Assembly: GCA_037783415.1 (NCBI GenBank)
Contig: JAZGTN010000165.1
Coordinates: 1,240,001-1,304,000, forward strand
Length of the DNA stretch: 64,000 nt
Source: Leptasterias polaris
Taxonomy: Eukaryota; Echinodermata; Asteroidea; Forcipulatida; Asteriidae
Reading direction: 5' to 3'
Shown: positions 51,001-60,965 of the stretch, one piece after another
Position numbering within the stretch: the first letter of the stretch is position 1
How the letters are laid out: the number at the start of each line of letters is the position of its first letter
Position numbers and translations under genes: made by a program
The notes under the pieces: model-generated
The model's database searches: none
Told to the model about the DNA's origin: nothing
The model's input: only the letters and a program-made list of their open reading frames with translations

Positions 51001-52121
51001 ACAGGTCTGGCATCACCAGTATGAATGTGATGCTCAACCACATTGGTTTTCCCTATATCGTGCTCACCAGCGGAAAATACATCCTGGTACTCTGTCAAAC
51101 AGGACTTCACCTCGGCATGGTACTCCTCACTGAGGTTTAACCTGCTCCGTTCATATAAGTCATGTAAGTGCTTAGGCAGTAAGGCATCAACCTCACTAGC
51201 ACTGCCCCGACTCAACTGAACCACTGCATCAACCTCAACGGCTTCCACAGTCCCAACCGTTGTACCCTTCCGCACCACTCGTGCCTCATCACCGGGGTTA
51301 AGGATTCGAAGCGGCAATACCTCACCCTGAGGTTTAACCAATGATCTGGCTAAAACTAAACCTCTTTGGGCCAATTCGCCTCCACCCTCAACAGGCTCAA
51401 TGATGGCAGACAGGAGTGGAACCTGGCCAGTATGAACAACCGTCCCAGGCACCACGGCCTCATGTCCGGATGGTATTTCGGTTGTTTCTGCGACAACTAC
51501 TCTGCCAACAAATGGCTCCCCTGCACCACTTGTGCACTTCACTCGTTCTCCATTCAACCTCAATTCTAGGCTCTGGAAATCTAAGTTACCACGGGTTGGC
51601 AACAAGAAATCCATTCCAAGTATCCCCTTACACTTGATATCCGCAAAAATTGCCTTGACCTGGTGGACAGTTTTACCCACTTGTACTTCCACCCAGGAAA
51701 CGCCCATCACAGCAAGCGGACTGCCATCCACCTGCCGAATGTTTGTCCCCTCTTTGGTAAGCACTGGCCTCTGTTCTTTGGCAATTTCATGGTACACCGA
51801 ACAACTAATGATCGTGTCGGTCGAACCCGAATCGACCAAAAACCGGCACTTAGTGTCTCTCACCACTCCTTGTACAAACAAACCAAATCTAGGCCGAAGG
51901 ACAGAAAGGGATTGAGTAGCCACTGGCTCTCCTTCCTCTGCCCCTCGCCTTTTTTTGGCTATATCTAGTTCTTCTTCTCTCCCTCGCTTGGACCCTTGGG
52001 TACATCCAGCCTTTCCGCGGGCCCATCGGTCGGCTGGTTGGCGTTTCCCTGACGCCCATACCTTTTGCGAGGCTGGGTGCACTCCCTCAGGAAATGCCCC
52101 AGCTCTCCACAATTGAAACAC
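48027..52121 (-). CDS. pol: Gypsy element 2 Pol polyprotein, intact frame
   Basis: The 1364-residue open frame has all enzymes in Gypsy order. Protease: FLVDSGSTDTIIS (about residues 94-106). Reverse transcriptase: RRFCVDYRGLNAV (about 423) and YLDDVIVFG (about 527). RNase H: YILDTDASGDGIGAVLSQ (about 670) and VRTDHAALRWLL. Integrase: H2C2 finger HGGKASGHLGL with CDLCGRRK (about 917-960), core DLLGPLPRSD, HSDQGTNFES and DGMVERFNK (about 987, 1045, 1079). The Lys/Glu-rich tail contains a duplicated ENRDEVGSESVKETEV block. It overlaps gag by 157 bases in another phase, implying ribosomal frameshifting; a clear slippery heptamer is not seen. The ATG at 52121 is only the first Met of the open frame. 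Confidence 0.9.
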   Translation of the reverse strand: MFQLWRAGAFPEGVHPASQKVWASGKRQPADRWARGKAGCTQGSKRGREEELDIAKKRRGAEEGEPVATQSLSVLRPRFGLFVQGVVRDTKCRFLVDSGSTDTIISCSVYHEIAKEQRPVLTKEGTNIRQVDGSPLAVMGVSWVEVQVGKTVHQVKAIFADIKCKGILGMDFLLPTRGNLDFQSLELRLNGERVKCTSGAGEPFVGRVVVAETTEIPSGHEAVVPGTVVHTGQVPLLSAIIEPVEGGGELAQRGLVLARSLVKPQGEVLPLRILNPGDEARVVRKGTTVGTVEAVEVDAVVQLSRGSASEVDALLPKHLHDLYERSRLNLSEEYHAEVKSCLTEYQDVFSAGEHDIGKTNVVEHHIHTGDARPVKERPRRHPLCNQEEILRQVKELKLRGVIEPSDSPWAANVVLVKKKDGTRRFCVDYRGLNAVTIKDAYPVPRIDETLDALSGAEWFSTLDLASGYWQVALDEEASQKSTFVVRNGLYRWKCMPFGLCNAPATFERLMEKVMGGLQWDILLIYLDDVIVFGKTVREEIERLRVVLSRLRQAGLKLKPSKCFLFQRSVSYLGHIVSPAGVATDPAKVQAVADWPVPKCVKEVRSFLGLASYYRKFVKGFAEVASVLHALTEKSREFIWTDACQQAFDELKHRLQTAPVLAYPLVGSDYILDTDASGDGIGAVLSQIHDGEEKVLAYASRKLSRAERNYCVTRRELLAVVVYLKQFKQYLYGQRVTVRTDHAALRWLLNFKNPEGQLARWLEVIAEYDMTVVHRPGRKHGNADGLSRKVCKQCGRDDNDVEGPKLPAEVVADSGTPEALVRGILAQPQMPMEAVQKAQLDDPSLSWIVRTKEESNSRPVWETVSSTSSAHKTLWSLWDQLEVRNNLLYRRWESDDGTSVRWRLVLPIEMMEMVLQELHGGKASGHLGLTKTLAKVKLRYYWPGMVADVRSFLRKCDLCGRRKSPAKRRISPLQQYRVGEPLERVALDLLGPLPRSDSGNVWIMVVGDYCSKWMEAYPLPDAKAETVADKLVAEFVCRFGVPLELHSDQGTNFESAVFGEMCRVLGISKTRTTAYNPKSDGMVERFNKTLINMVATMIEPKRQQRDWDECLPFATFAYRCTPQESTGESPNMMMLGREVRLPVDLLVECPPAEGTVRTEYAGKLRRQLQEAHGRARECLKQSARRQKKNYDRKAHGGALQEGQFAWLFNKLRRKGKCPKLQLRWEGPFLIVRKLSDVTYRVQRKKGSKAFVVHGDRLKPYNGEPLEVWAYWPKQPVEVPVTENRDEVGSESVKETEVSSNERETTVEVCELTENRDEVGSESVKETEVGPNDSNEMEGCATENQREVPTRYPRREHRRPLRFKDN

Positions 52122-53464
52122 CTCACGCCCTGGGTATTCCTCATCTCGGGCCTCTGTGGTAACCCTTGAGGTTTATCTGCCCCTTTGTTCCACACTGGGA
52201 TTTTCTTGGTCAATTCGGACAATAATTCGACAACCCTGTCCATTTTCTTGACCTGCTCCTCAACACTGCCCTCCAATCCTTGGAGACGATGCTCAGTGCC
52301 AGAGTCAAGGGCTCTTGCAAACTTTGCAGGCCTTCTTTCTTCCCTTCTTTGGCTTTCAACCTTTTCGATGCTTTCGGTTTCGAGAGCAGCCTGTATCGCT
52401 TCGTCCAATGACTTTGGTCGAACCCGATAAATTCCTTCTCTGACCGCTTGACTGTCAACCGCATCAATGAAATGGTTCTTTCCGAGGCGCTCTCGTGCCT
52501 CTTCGGAAATTTCAGGGTAAGCCTTCACGGTCAAGTCTCGGACCGCCTGACCCAACTCTTGAAGAGTTTCTTTCGTATTTTGTCTCCGGTGTCGGAGCTC
52601 TACTAAATAATTTTCGGCCCGTTGACCAGGGCCGAATCTCCGCTCCAAGAGCTTTACCAGTTCACTATAAGTAAACTTCTTTTTGGCTCCATCACCAAGG
52701 ATCCGGAGCGCATCAGCCTGAAGGCTTGCGGCCAAAAACTCGGCTGCCTGCTCCTCACTCCACTGATTAACCTTTTTACAGGCCTCAAAGTGTCTGTGGT
52801 AATCATTCCACAACACCTTACCATTGTACCTGTCGGGGGTTATCGTAGGGCGGCGTGCCCTTTCATCCTGAGGTTTATCTTGAGGTTTATCTTGAGGTTT
52901 ATCTTGAGGTTTATCTTGAGGTTTACTCAAAACCTCATCACCCACCAACCTCTTCTCTCTCTTAAGTGGCCATGGACCCATGAGGTTTGTGCCAACCTCA
53001 CTACTCAACTGACTACTTCTCTCCACAGTAGGACGAGTCAGAAAGCTCAAAACCTCACTGTGTAAACCTCGTTGCCCAGCATCATCAACCTCAGTGCTAA
53101 CAAATGGGTTTGTACTCGGACTAGGCTCTGAGAATGGAGTAGACCTCAAATGAGGTGTTCTACCATTCTGCCTTGTCCCCCTCCCAAGCAACTCGGGTGA
53201 CATGCCAACATCGGCTACTTGCCTTGCCTTTAACGAGGAATACCCAGAGGTTTCCTCAGGCAACTTGAAAAACACATCAGAATCAACCTCATCAGTGTCT
53301 CTAGGCTTTGCCTTCTTTTTCCATGTCTCAACCTCAGCGGTGAGACGCTCTCTTTCCGACTTTAACCACTCATTCTCCATTCTGGAGCGACACAGTTCTA
53401 CACGAAAAGAAGCCTGGTCAACCTCTGCCCCTGAGGTTACACCATCTAACTCCTTTCTACTCAT
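51965..53464 (-). CDS. gag: Gypsy element 2 Gag protein
   Basis: The 499-residue frame starts with MSRKELDGVT. It has an N-terminal coiled-coil-like region (LKSERERLTAEVETWKKKAK), a repeated QDKP stretch (five units), then a capsid-type domain (NDYHRHFEACKKVNQWSEEQ, FTYSELVKLLERRF, NYLVELRHRRQ) and the zinc knuckle CFNCGELGHFLREC near the C-terminus. The QDKP repeat is a 15-base tandem whose DNA carries the TGAGGTTTA motif. The start lies 136 bases from the LTR border. The frame has no stops or shifts. Confidence 0.88.
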   Translation of the reverse strand: MSRKELDGVTSGAEVDQASFRVELCRSRMENEWLKSERERLTAEVETWKKKAKPRDTDEVDSDVFFKLPEETSGYSSLKARQVADVGMSPELLGRGTRQNGRTPHLRSTPFSEPSPSTNPFVSTEVDDAGQRGLHSEVLSFLTRPTVERSSQLSSEVGTNLMGPWPLKREKRLVGDEVLSKPQDKPQDKPQDKPQDKPQDERARRPTITPDRYNGKVLWNDYHRHFEACKKVNQWSEEQAAEFLAASLQADALRILGDGAKKKFTYSELVKLLERRFGPGQRAENYLVELRHRRQNTKETLQELGQAVRDLTVKAYPEISEEARERLGKNHFIDAVDSQAVREGIYRVRPKSLDEAIQAALETESIEKVESQRREERRPAKFARALDSGTEHRLQGLEGSVEEQVKKMDRVVELLSELTKKIPVWNKGADKPQGLPQRPEMRNTQGVRCFNCGELGHFLRECTQPRKRYGRQGNANQPTDGPAERLDVPKGPSEGEKKN

Positions 53465-53580
53465 ACTGAGGGTTACTCTTCCCCAGTAACCTCAAACTCA
53501 CGTTTCACAGAAATAAACCTTTTACACCAAAATTACAAAGTACAATTGCTCTTAAATCACCAAGGAAATCAAACTCAAAA

Positions 53581-53599
53581 TCCCACTTCTGACTCCATT
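53581..53599 (-). other. Candidate primer-binding site of Gypsy element 2
   Basis: Minus-strand AATGGAGTCAGAAGTGGGA follows the LTR end directly; TGG near its start fits a tRNA 3' CCA. The tRNA is not identified. Confidence 0.4.
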
Positions 53600-54708
53600 T
53601 GTGGCGGGACACCCTCGAGTCAGCGACTAGGTCGATGAAGACCAGACACAACCCAGGGTGATTATCCTACCCCAATAATATTTATTAACCTTATGCAAGG
53701 GTGAGCGGCTACCCAGACAAAAGGGGGGATAATAACGAACGGCGGCTATGCCTAGGGGCAGTTCGTTTGGTGGAAGTTTACCACCGATTGAGAATGATAT
53801 TCCTAATAGCTAGAATCAGAGCAATCACCCGAAACCTCAATAAACCTCACAAGGATACCAGGTCTCCAATAACAGTAACAATGGTTTTATTTCTCATAAA
53901 CGTTCAATGAATCACTCAACAATAATAGTAATTACACAACCAGGTAAAGATAATAAACCTCACCTAAATGTAATAAACCTCAGTAATACAAACAAGTATA
54001 GTAAGCAGCATAAACCTCAGTACAACCTCAGTCGGCCCAGCGCTAAGAATCAGCCTTGCCAAACACAGGTATACCTCACACTGTATTATGCTAATAACCC
54101 TCACAGACTGGCAAGTCTGCACAATTGAAACTTCATGCGGATTACAATAACCCTCTCTAAAGAACTCGTCAGCGCTACTCTAATAACCCTCCGGGTAGCC
54201 CGCACAGTGATCGCAACTGAATCGTATCTCAGCCGTCCTACACCAACGTGTATTCAACGGCATACAACTCACACAACCTTCCAATGCTTCAGCCTTCCCC
54301 CGATAAAGGTTACCCAATTCACGCTCTACAACTCCGAGCCTTACATTAACATAAAGTTTACTTATACAGTAAAACCCACCTCGCTATATCTCTCTCGCTG
54401 AACGTAGAAACACAACGGGTCACACAGCTCAACCACCAGCTAAAGATAACGCACACAGTAGCAGTGGGAACACGCAATTTGGTCTCAGCACAGTGCCAAC
54501 GCACAGTTCACGGTCACAGAACTAGAACACTAACAGTAATAGAGCCACAGACTACACCAAAAGCACTAGACCAAATAAGCCCAATAAGTGGCGGGAAACC
54601 CAGCGCTGCTTGCTTATAATAACCCGCTAGCACCCCCCGCAAAGCACAATGCGCACTGCGTCTTTTGGTGCACTAAACTTCACCAAGTCTACCCCCTGTT
54701 CCGTCACA
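53600..54708 (-). mobile_element. Gypsy element 2 5' LTR
   Basis: The 1109-base block is bounded on the plus strand by TGTGGCGGGA and TTCCGTCACA, an imperfect inverted pair with TG...CA ends. On the minus strand it has TTATAAGC at about 54622-54615 as a TATA candidate and AATAAATA at about 53686 as poly(A) signal, in the correct order. It carries at least eight AACCTCA motifs. With no second LTR for comparison, borders rest on the terminal pattern and on the distance to gag. Confidence 0.65.
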
Positions 54709-55256
54709 GTATGGACCGTATTGTGTGCACCATGTATCACACGCGCAATGTACACAGTAATGGCAACCTTCCGCTTCTTTCGCGATAAACTTATTGGTGT
54801 TTTTACACACGGAATACCGTGATTTGATAGGATTTTTCAAAGGGTTTGAGATGCAGAAGTTATCTGTAGGTAAGAGAGGCACTCGTATTCATTTTCAAAG
54901 GTATGTTGTGATTGTTTTAAATCACTTTTGTAGTATTTTCCCCATTGAGATGACAGCACAGTTGAGAGAACTTGTGTGCACAACTTTCCACGTAACAAAC
55001 GTACGCAAACAATGTTTTCAAATTTTTCGTTGATTTCTCTTTCTCTCACATGTACATCGGCAAGTTTCCATGCTAATTTTAACCCCTTAGTGATGTTATT
55101 TATCAGAAAAGAAGTCGCCAATGTAAAATAAATATATTTTGGCACTTGAATTTACAATTTTTTTTTTTTAAAATGTTACCCCTGTTAGCCTGTTTTGGCT
55201 TGTTTCTCCGTAATAAAATTTCCGACAAACGACTCATTTAGCTTGATCGCATCACA
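54709..55256. other. Right part of the TA-flanked TIR element
   Basis: No gene. AT-rich sequence with short frames; ends in the TIR complement ACGACTCATTTAGCTTGATC. It represents the element body to the right of the Gypsy insertion. Confidence 0.5.
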
Positions 55257-55738
55257 TAATTAGCATAAAAACTTACTTGGTAACCAGCAACGGAGAGCTG
55301 TTGATAGTATAAAACATTGTGAGAAACCACTCCCTCTGAAGTAACGTAGTTTTTGAGAAAGAGGTAACTTCTCACTAAAATAATAAAAGACTTCATGCAT
55401 GAAGCCTTTTATTAGCATCTGAAAGCACACAAAATTGTGCAACAAGGGTGTTTTTTCTTTCTTTATTTTCTTGCAACTTCGATGACCGATTCAGCCCAAA
55501 TTTTCACAGGTTTGTTATTTTATGCATATGTTGGGATACACCGAGTGACAATACTGGTCTTTGATAATTACCAAACATGTTCAGTGCCTTTAACCAATGT
55601 ATTGTGCACCCTTTAAAAAAATAAAGGTACATGTTGTGAAGAGCAACCAAAAGTCAACGTTGGTTGCCACATTGTTCAACAGAACGTTCAAGGATATCCC
55701 TTGAGCTGTAAGCAGTCACAACATCCCGATAATGGCCC

Positions 55739-55910
55739 AGTTTCCTAGAGTTGCTACAAAGCACAAGAATTAGCTAAGCACAGACAAATTTTACTCACCA
55801 GATTAAGGTTTGCAGTCAAAAAGCATTCCTCGTGTATATTCTGTGACTGGTATCGTACTGACTTTTGCTATGCAGAAATTAAGCACTATCTGGTTATACT
55901 AAATGCAATT
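55739..55910. repeat. Possible decayed GCTTA-type MITE
   Basis: CCAGTTTCCTAGAGTTGCTACA, AGCTAAGCACAGACAAATTT and AAGCACTATCTGG resemble the interior and ends of the 7334-7529 family. Similarity is weak, and the inverted ends are not clean. Confidence 0.25.
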
Positions 55911-56024
55911 TTAAAATGTTGGAGCCAATAAAGTAAAACGTTACCCTCGTTGATACAGAGCGATATATAGAAGTGACAATTTACAAATCGCCCTTCCCTT
56001 TTATACCATTTGATTTTCCCGCCA

Positions 56025-57320
56025 CTTGCATAGTCGTTGATTCGTCCTTTGTTGAGCAATAATATTGAAAATGAGGGGGAAGTACCCTAACTCCTTGGGT
56101 TGTCAACTACCCTTAAAGGGACACGTTGCCTTGGATCGGTGTTTTAAAAGTAGAATAAAATGATCCACACAAATATGCCTCGAAACTGCGTGGTTTTCCT
56201 TTTACTTTCCGAATTAACACGGACCGCCGTTTTACGGAGTCAAAAATTTGACACCACAAAATGGCGTGCCGTGTTAGTTCACGGTGTAAAAGGAAAACCA
56301 CGCAATTTTGAGGCATATTTGTGTGGATCATTTTATTCTACTTTTAAAACATCTTTTTAAAATATGATTTTTATAACAAACGGTTACAAACGCTCTTCAC
56401 AGACCAACTCGCCTGATCCAAGGCAACGTGTCCCTTTAAGAAACGAACTTTGTATTTTCTTTACCCTTGTACCTAAACACAAACACAATGAACGAACTAA
56501 CTTATGTTCTGGCACCATCTAATTTTGGTGCAGCCTACAAACATTTTGAAGAGTGGCTCTTGAGTCAAAATCAGCTCAGTGATGCACTCATTTTCCAATA
56601 GATAAAGGCCTTATGAAAGTGGAGAAAATTTGCAATCTTTAACCTCCGCTTAGAACGGTGTACAATTGCATTCACTTGATACTCTTTTGAAACAAGACGT
56701 CGTCGGACATCAAAAGCATAAAAAAAAAAGTCTGCGTCTGAAATGTCATTAAAATTCAATGGCGTTCGTTTTGAATGAATACCATCTCTAATAACAAAAC
56801 ATTATCTTTACGAAAACGGACAGACCATTATTTGAAATATAGTCATCGAACTATATTTGTTTATGAATTTTTAAATTTGTATTGTTTAGTTTATTATTTA
56901 TTTGAAACAAATTTGGACTTGAATGTATCAACCTGAGGTAATAGACTGAGTAATGATTCCCCAATATTCATGAGGACTCCATCCATTCGAAAATATGAGT
57001 GAATCATAACACTAAATGTAATCTTAGAGCTACTCTTTAATGTTTTTCGTTTTGAGAAGCTACCGTAAATATCATGCATTTTCCACACACGTGCACTGTT
57101 TCGTGTTCATTTTATAAGATTAGTCAACAGTAGCTTTTAAATAGCACTCCATAAAACCAACATTTTAAAGATTTAGCAGTTAATTCGATAAACTACTTTT
57201 AGTAAAACGTGATATTGTTAACGTTTCTTTACAACGTACTTATTTTGATTGAAACAACATATAATGAACGAAAGGAGGAACACACGAAAAATACAGTTGA
57301 ATCTTCAAAAGTCGATTTCT
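56025..57320 (+). repeat. Segmental duplication, copy A
   Basis: Direct counterpart of 58320-59620. Shared landmarks: CCGCCA, GTTGATT, AAACACAAACACAATGAAC, GTTCTGGC-CTAATTT, AATAGAT-AAGGCC, CAACCTGAGGTAA-AGACTGA, CACACGTGCACTGTTTC and TTTAGCAGTTAAT. It contains the TTAA MITE at 56113-56439, which copy B lacks. No coding sequence is evident. Confidence 0.7.
56113..56439. mobile_element. TTAA MITE (AGGGACACGTTGCCTTGGATC family)
   Basis: TTAAAGGGACACGTTGCCTT at the left and the exact complement at the right, with TTAA at both outer ends. A large internal palindrome (ATGATCCACACAAATATGCC, then GTGGTTTTCCTTTTAC, and the reverse) fills half of it. The duplicated copy B shows the unoccupied site near 58450. 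A partial relative is at 63880-64000. Confidence 0.8.
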
Positions 57321-58319
57321 CAACGTTGATCCTTTCAATAGCAAAACTATTTAATATGAACTTGATGATTGGGGACCTTTCAAAATAGCATTATTGTGAA
57401 CAATATAATTGTTGGCGAGAATAGTTGGGCTGGTTGGGGAACAGATTTGGAGAACTGTGCGTTGATAACAAAATTGTTAGTGTGTTGGGCCCTTAGAACC
57501 AATACTTCGATACTTGATAAACGTCAATGGAGCCAGTCAAATAATTGCGGGTTTGAAATTTTTATTTCTATCATATGGCACGTCTTTTATGTTACTGGTG
57601 ACATTACTGTCTGAAGTCACTGCACCATAAATTATTCGCAAACTAGGTTTGAGAAAAACACCTTTGTTCTCTTTTCATTTCCCAGGACTCACATATAACC
57701 CGACGACCTAAACAGCTCTGGTACAAAGTCATTGGTACTTTCCCCTCGCACACAATATTCGGGTTCTGCGGCTGCTGTATACTTCCATGTAAATTCGTTA
57801 CACAATAAGTACATTTTTTGCAATTTCATTGTCAGGTAGCCACCAAATTTCGTAGCCTGAAAAACACTAAAACATTTTCCATTTGAAAAAAAAAACTAAA
57901 TTGTTTTTGTTCATTTCCTTGGGCTCATGCCAGACACGGCCATGTTTTATAAAAAGTGACATTAAACGGCAATTTTTTGTAAAATTTGGTGACAATCTAG
58001 TTAACCTAATTTGGGCGGTGTTGACTCCGGAAATGATCGACACTGAGCCAAGTTTTGAGCTTTTGACCCTGAACAAAAAAAATCACATTCAAAACAGCAC
58101 AGAAAACCTAGCAGTAGACAGTTCTTAAATGCAAAACAAAAAAATATTAAGGTTCTGCAGCTGCTGTGTATACTTCCGTGTAAAATTGATCAGAATACCA
58201 GTTTGGTCATGTACCCTGTTACCAACGGTGTGTTGTCGTACTGGTATCAGAGTTTAGAGTCTAGAGTTCACATCATGCATAAACCGTACATGCACTAACA
58301 GCACGTCACATTGAATTCT
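57321..58319. other. No gene recognised
   Basis: Includes a block (57600-57750; AACCCGACGACCTAAA, GGTACTTTCCC) that recurs inverted at 61430-61570. Short frames near 57369-57614 and 57883-58128 have no recognisable features. Confidence 0.45.
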
Positions 58320-59620
58320 GCCACCTGCGATTCCCGCCATTCGCACTATTGTTGATTTTACCTTAGTCGAGCAAGACTATTGCAAGCAAGGGGAAGAACC
58401 ATCATGTTTACTCCAAAACTGTATGTCGTTGGGTTGCCAACGATTCTTCATAGGAAACGAACCTAACATGTTCTTTACCCTTCTATACCGAAACACAAAC
58501 ACAATTAACAGACTTACTAAAGTTCTGGCGCTACCTAATTTCAGTGCAGCCTTAAACAACTTTTAAAGAGTGGCGCTAAAGGTCAATTTCAGTTTCGTGT
58601 GATGCACTCGCTTTCTAATAGATAGAGGCCTCATGAAAGCTAAAGCTGGCAAAAATTTCAAATTATCTAACATCAGGTTAAAATGGTGAACAATTTCAAA
58701 AAGGTTATTCAAATTCAATGCCGTTTGTTTTGACTGAATACCATCAAATTCAAGAATAACGAAAAATTATCCTTAAAAAAACGTATAAAGCACACTATTT
58801 GAATTGAGGTATGATTGAACGTTATTATTTTTCAATCTTTTTATCTATTCCTTATAATAGGCCTAATATGTTATTTTTTAGTTTGAAAAAAAGCACTTGA
58901 ATGGTATTAAACACAGTGGCTCTTTACACTGATTCAACCTGAGGTAAGAGACTGAGTAATGATTACCAAATTGTCATAAGGACTCCATCCTTTCATAAAT
59001 GAGTGCATAATAAAACTGAACTTGATCTTGAAGCCACTCTTTAACGTTTTTCGTGTTGGTAGGCTACCGTAAATAGATGCTTTTTCCACACACGTGCACT
59101 GTTTCACGTTCGATTTATAAGAGTAATGAACAAATATTAAATAGCACTCCATATAACCAACATGTTAAGATTTAGCAGTTAATACGATTACCTACTTGTA
59201 GTAAAACTTTATATTGTTAAATACATTGTACAACAATGGTAATTGTCAAAGACCTGTATCCACACTTGATGTGACCCAACATGTACATGAAATAAGAAAC
59301 CTGTGAAAGTTTCAGCCAAATCGGGTTTCGGGGTCATGAGAAAACAGTGAAAAGCCCCATTATATGTTTTCACTGTTTTCAAACATCGGATTTTATCACC
59401 TGTGGTAAGGACTAGTTGTTTTACTCATTTCTTAAAAACTATAGCATTTCAAGCAAAAAATATTTCAAGGGAAGTTTTCCACCATGACCATCCTAAGGCC
59501 TATACCATGTAATTTATGTGCAAATCTGTGAACATTTATATTTTCAATCTCACTTAACGTCCCTTTACAACGTACAGGGATTGAAACATTAGAAAATGAA
59601 CGAAAGAAAATGTTGAATTA
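58320..59620 (+). repeat. Segmental duplication, copy B
   Basis: Direct counterpart of 56025-57320, offset about 2.0-2.3 kb because of insertions. It lacks the MITE of copy A but has its own TTAA insertion at 59217-59557. Confidence 0.7.
59217..59557. mobile_element. TTAA MITE relic (AAAGGCACTG-related) in copy B
   Basis: TTAA occurs at 59217-59220 and 59554-59557. Copy A reads continuously across one TTAA at 57218-57221, proving insertion. The body has GGTAATTGTCAAAGACC, CCCAACATGTACATGAAATA and AAACCTGTGAAAGTTTCAGC, matching the body of the 47219/55593 MITE. Its own TIRs are eroded. Confidence 0.6.
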
Positions 59621-60199
59621 TTTAATCGCAAGGAAGTATATTGATCGAGACATTCTGATAGTTATGGGTTTTGGGTAAGATCATACATTTCTGTGTTTAA
59701 CATTTTCTTCACCAACTTTCAATTCAAATCGTTTTATTTAAATGCAAAACGCTTTGTTTTCTTTTTAAAGACGTATCAGCTCTGAAAAGAGCCATGTGGT
59801 TTGTTGTTTGCATACATTATAATATTCTGTCTATCGCGTGGTAGGGAAACATACCTGAAGTTCAGCTGCATTTGTTATAGACAATAAATTAATAATAATT
59901 TCCGATGTATCACAATTGGAACAGGGGTTCTCAAAAGTCCTGGATACGACGAAACCAAACATGTATAGGTCTACTCTCTGATTATATCTTCGCGTTTCAA
60001 AGATCATCAGAAACCGTGGCATGATCGGTCTTTTTGGTTCAGTCAAATCGGCATTACATTTTGATGACCCTTTTGACAACAAAATACTTTAAACATAGCA
60101 GACCCATAATTTGTATTTGGTGTCCGATGACGTCATGTTTCAAATGAGTTTCTATAGTAAGTGACATTTTACACCATTTTCACCTGAGGTTAGAGATTT

Positions 60200-60420
60200 G
60201 TAATTTTTCCCCACTTTCAGCTGAGCTGAAAGGAGGCTGTGCCACAACATTAGTTAGTTTGTGTTTGTGTAAAGGTACAAGGGTCAATAAAATACCAAGT
60301 TCGTTTCCCAGGGATCGTTGCCAACCCAACGACCTACAGTTTTGAAGTAAACATATTGGTACTTCCCATTCCTTGACACGCAATCACAATCACCCATAGA
60401 AAATACAGCCAACTCTTGCT
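60200..60420 (-). repeat. Inverted third copy of part of the segmental duplication
   Basis: Minus-strand reading gives GGGAAGTACCAATATGTTTA, then CTTCAAAACTGTAGGTCGTT, then GGGTTGGCAACGATC and GGAAACGAACTTGG, following 58388-58480 closely. Confidence 0.6.
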
Positions 60421-60529
60421 GGCAGAGTGCCAACGCACGCCGGGTTTCAGTACTGGCTGTTCGATGAGGATTAATATTGAGCATATTAATTATTATCATA
60501 CAAATACCGAACTAAGAAAGAAGAATGTT

Positions 60530-60680
60530 GTGATAAAGCACGTGACTGTATGTTTTGGGTCTTGGGCTGCTTGTTTTGTTCTTACTCATTACAAGGTCAT
60601 TTATTATTCAGGTGTACAGGACAGAATCTCTGCTTGTTATATCATTAGGATGGTTGTCTTTTTTCTTTGTGCATTGCTTT
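60530..60680 (+). repeat. Direct repeat partner of 63305-63450
   Basis: AAGCACGTGACTGTA, TTTTGTTCTTA-TCATT, AGGTGTA-AGGACAGAATCTC and CATTAGGATGGTTGTCTTTT are shared with the later copy about 2.77 kb downstream. Confidence 0.65.
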
Positions 60681-60965
60681 TCCCGTGAACTATAATGCTC
60701 CTTTTCATTTTTTATTTTTATATATATATATTTTTTTCCTGCCAAATGATTTTTTCGTTAAAGCTTATTTCATTAATGATGTCTCCCCTTTTTTATGATG
60801 TGTTACAGAGGTTTATGCTTTTATTGAGAACATGTTACCATTTTGGGTATTATCTTGTATTGAATGACCTTTACATAAATATATATATATATATAACTAT
60901 TCAGCTTAAAAACTTAGCAAATCGTTTCTACGTCGTATGGGAGTCGCTAAACCACTTAACGATCG

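Larger units (their letters stand above)
47261..55256. mobile_element. TIR element with TA duplication, itself carrying a Gypsy insertion
   Basis: TGTGATGCGATCAAGC at 47261 and its complement ending at 55256 begin TIRs of 34 bases with one mismatch (continuing AAATGAGTCGTTTGTCG). TA lies on both sides (47259-47260, 55257-55258), the Tc1/mariner-type target. Non-Gypsy content is about 47295-47400 and 54709-55256; no transposase frame is visible in it. Confidence 0.65.
47219..55593. mobile_element. TTAA-flanked MITE (AAAGGCACTGAACA family), split by a nested element
   Basis: The outer ends are TTAAAGGCACTGAACACGTT (47219) and, inverted, TTAAAGGCACTGAACATGTT (55593). The left piece is only 47219-47260; the remaining body lies at 55257-55593 with AGCATAAAAACTTACTTGGTA and AGGTTTGTTATTTTATGCAT. 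Joining the two at the TA gives a continuous MITE body. Termini at TTAA suggest a piggyBac-like mobiliser. Relics of the family are at 59217-59557 and about 63830-63890. Confidence 0.7.

Noticed and set aside
56894..59152. A small protein conserved between the two duplicated segments (YGS-RKTLKS-KI-F)
   Set aside because: Similarity follows the DNA duplication, with frames disrupted by indels outside a short stretch; no evidence of coding constraint.
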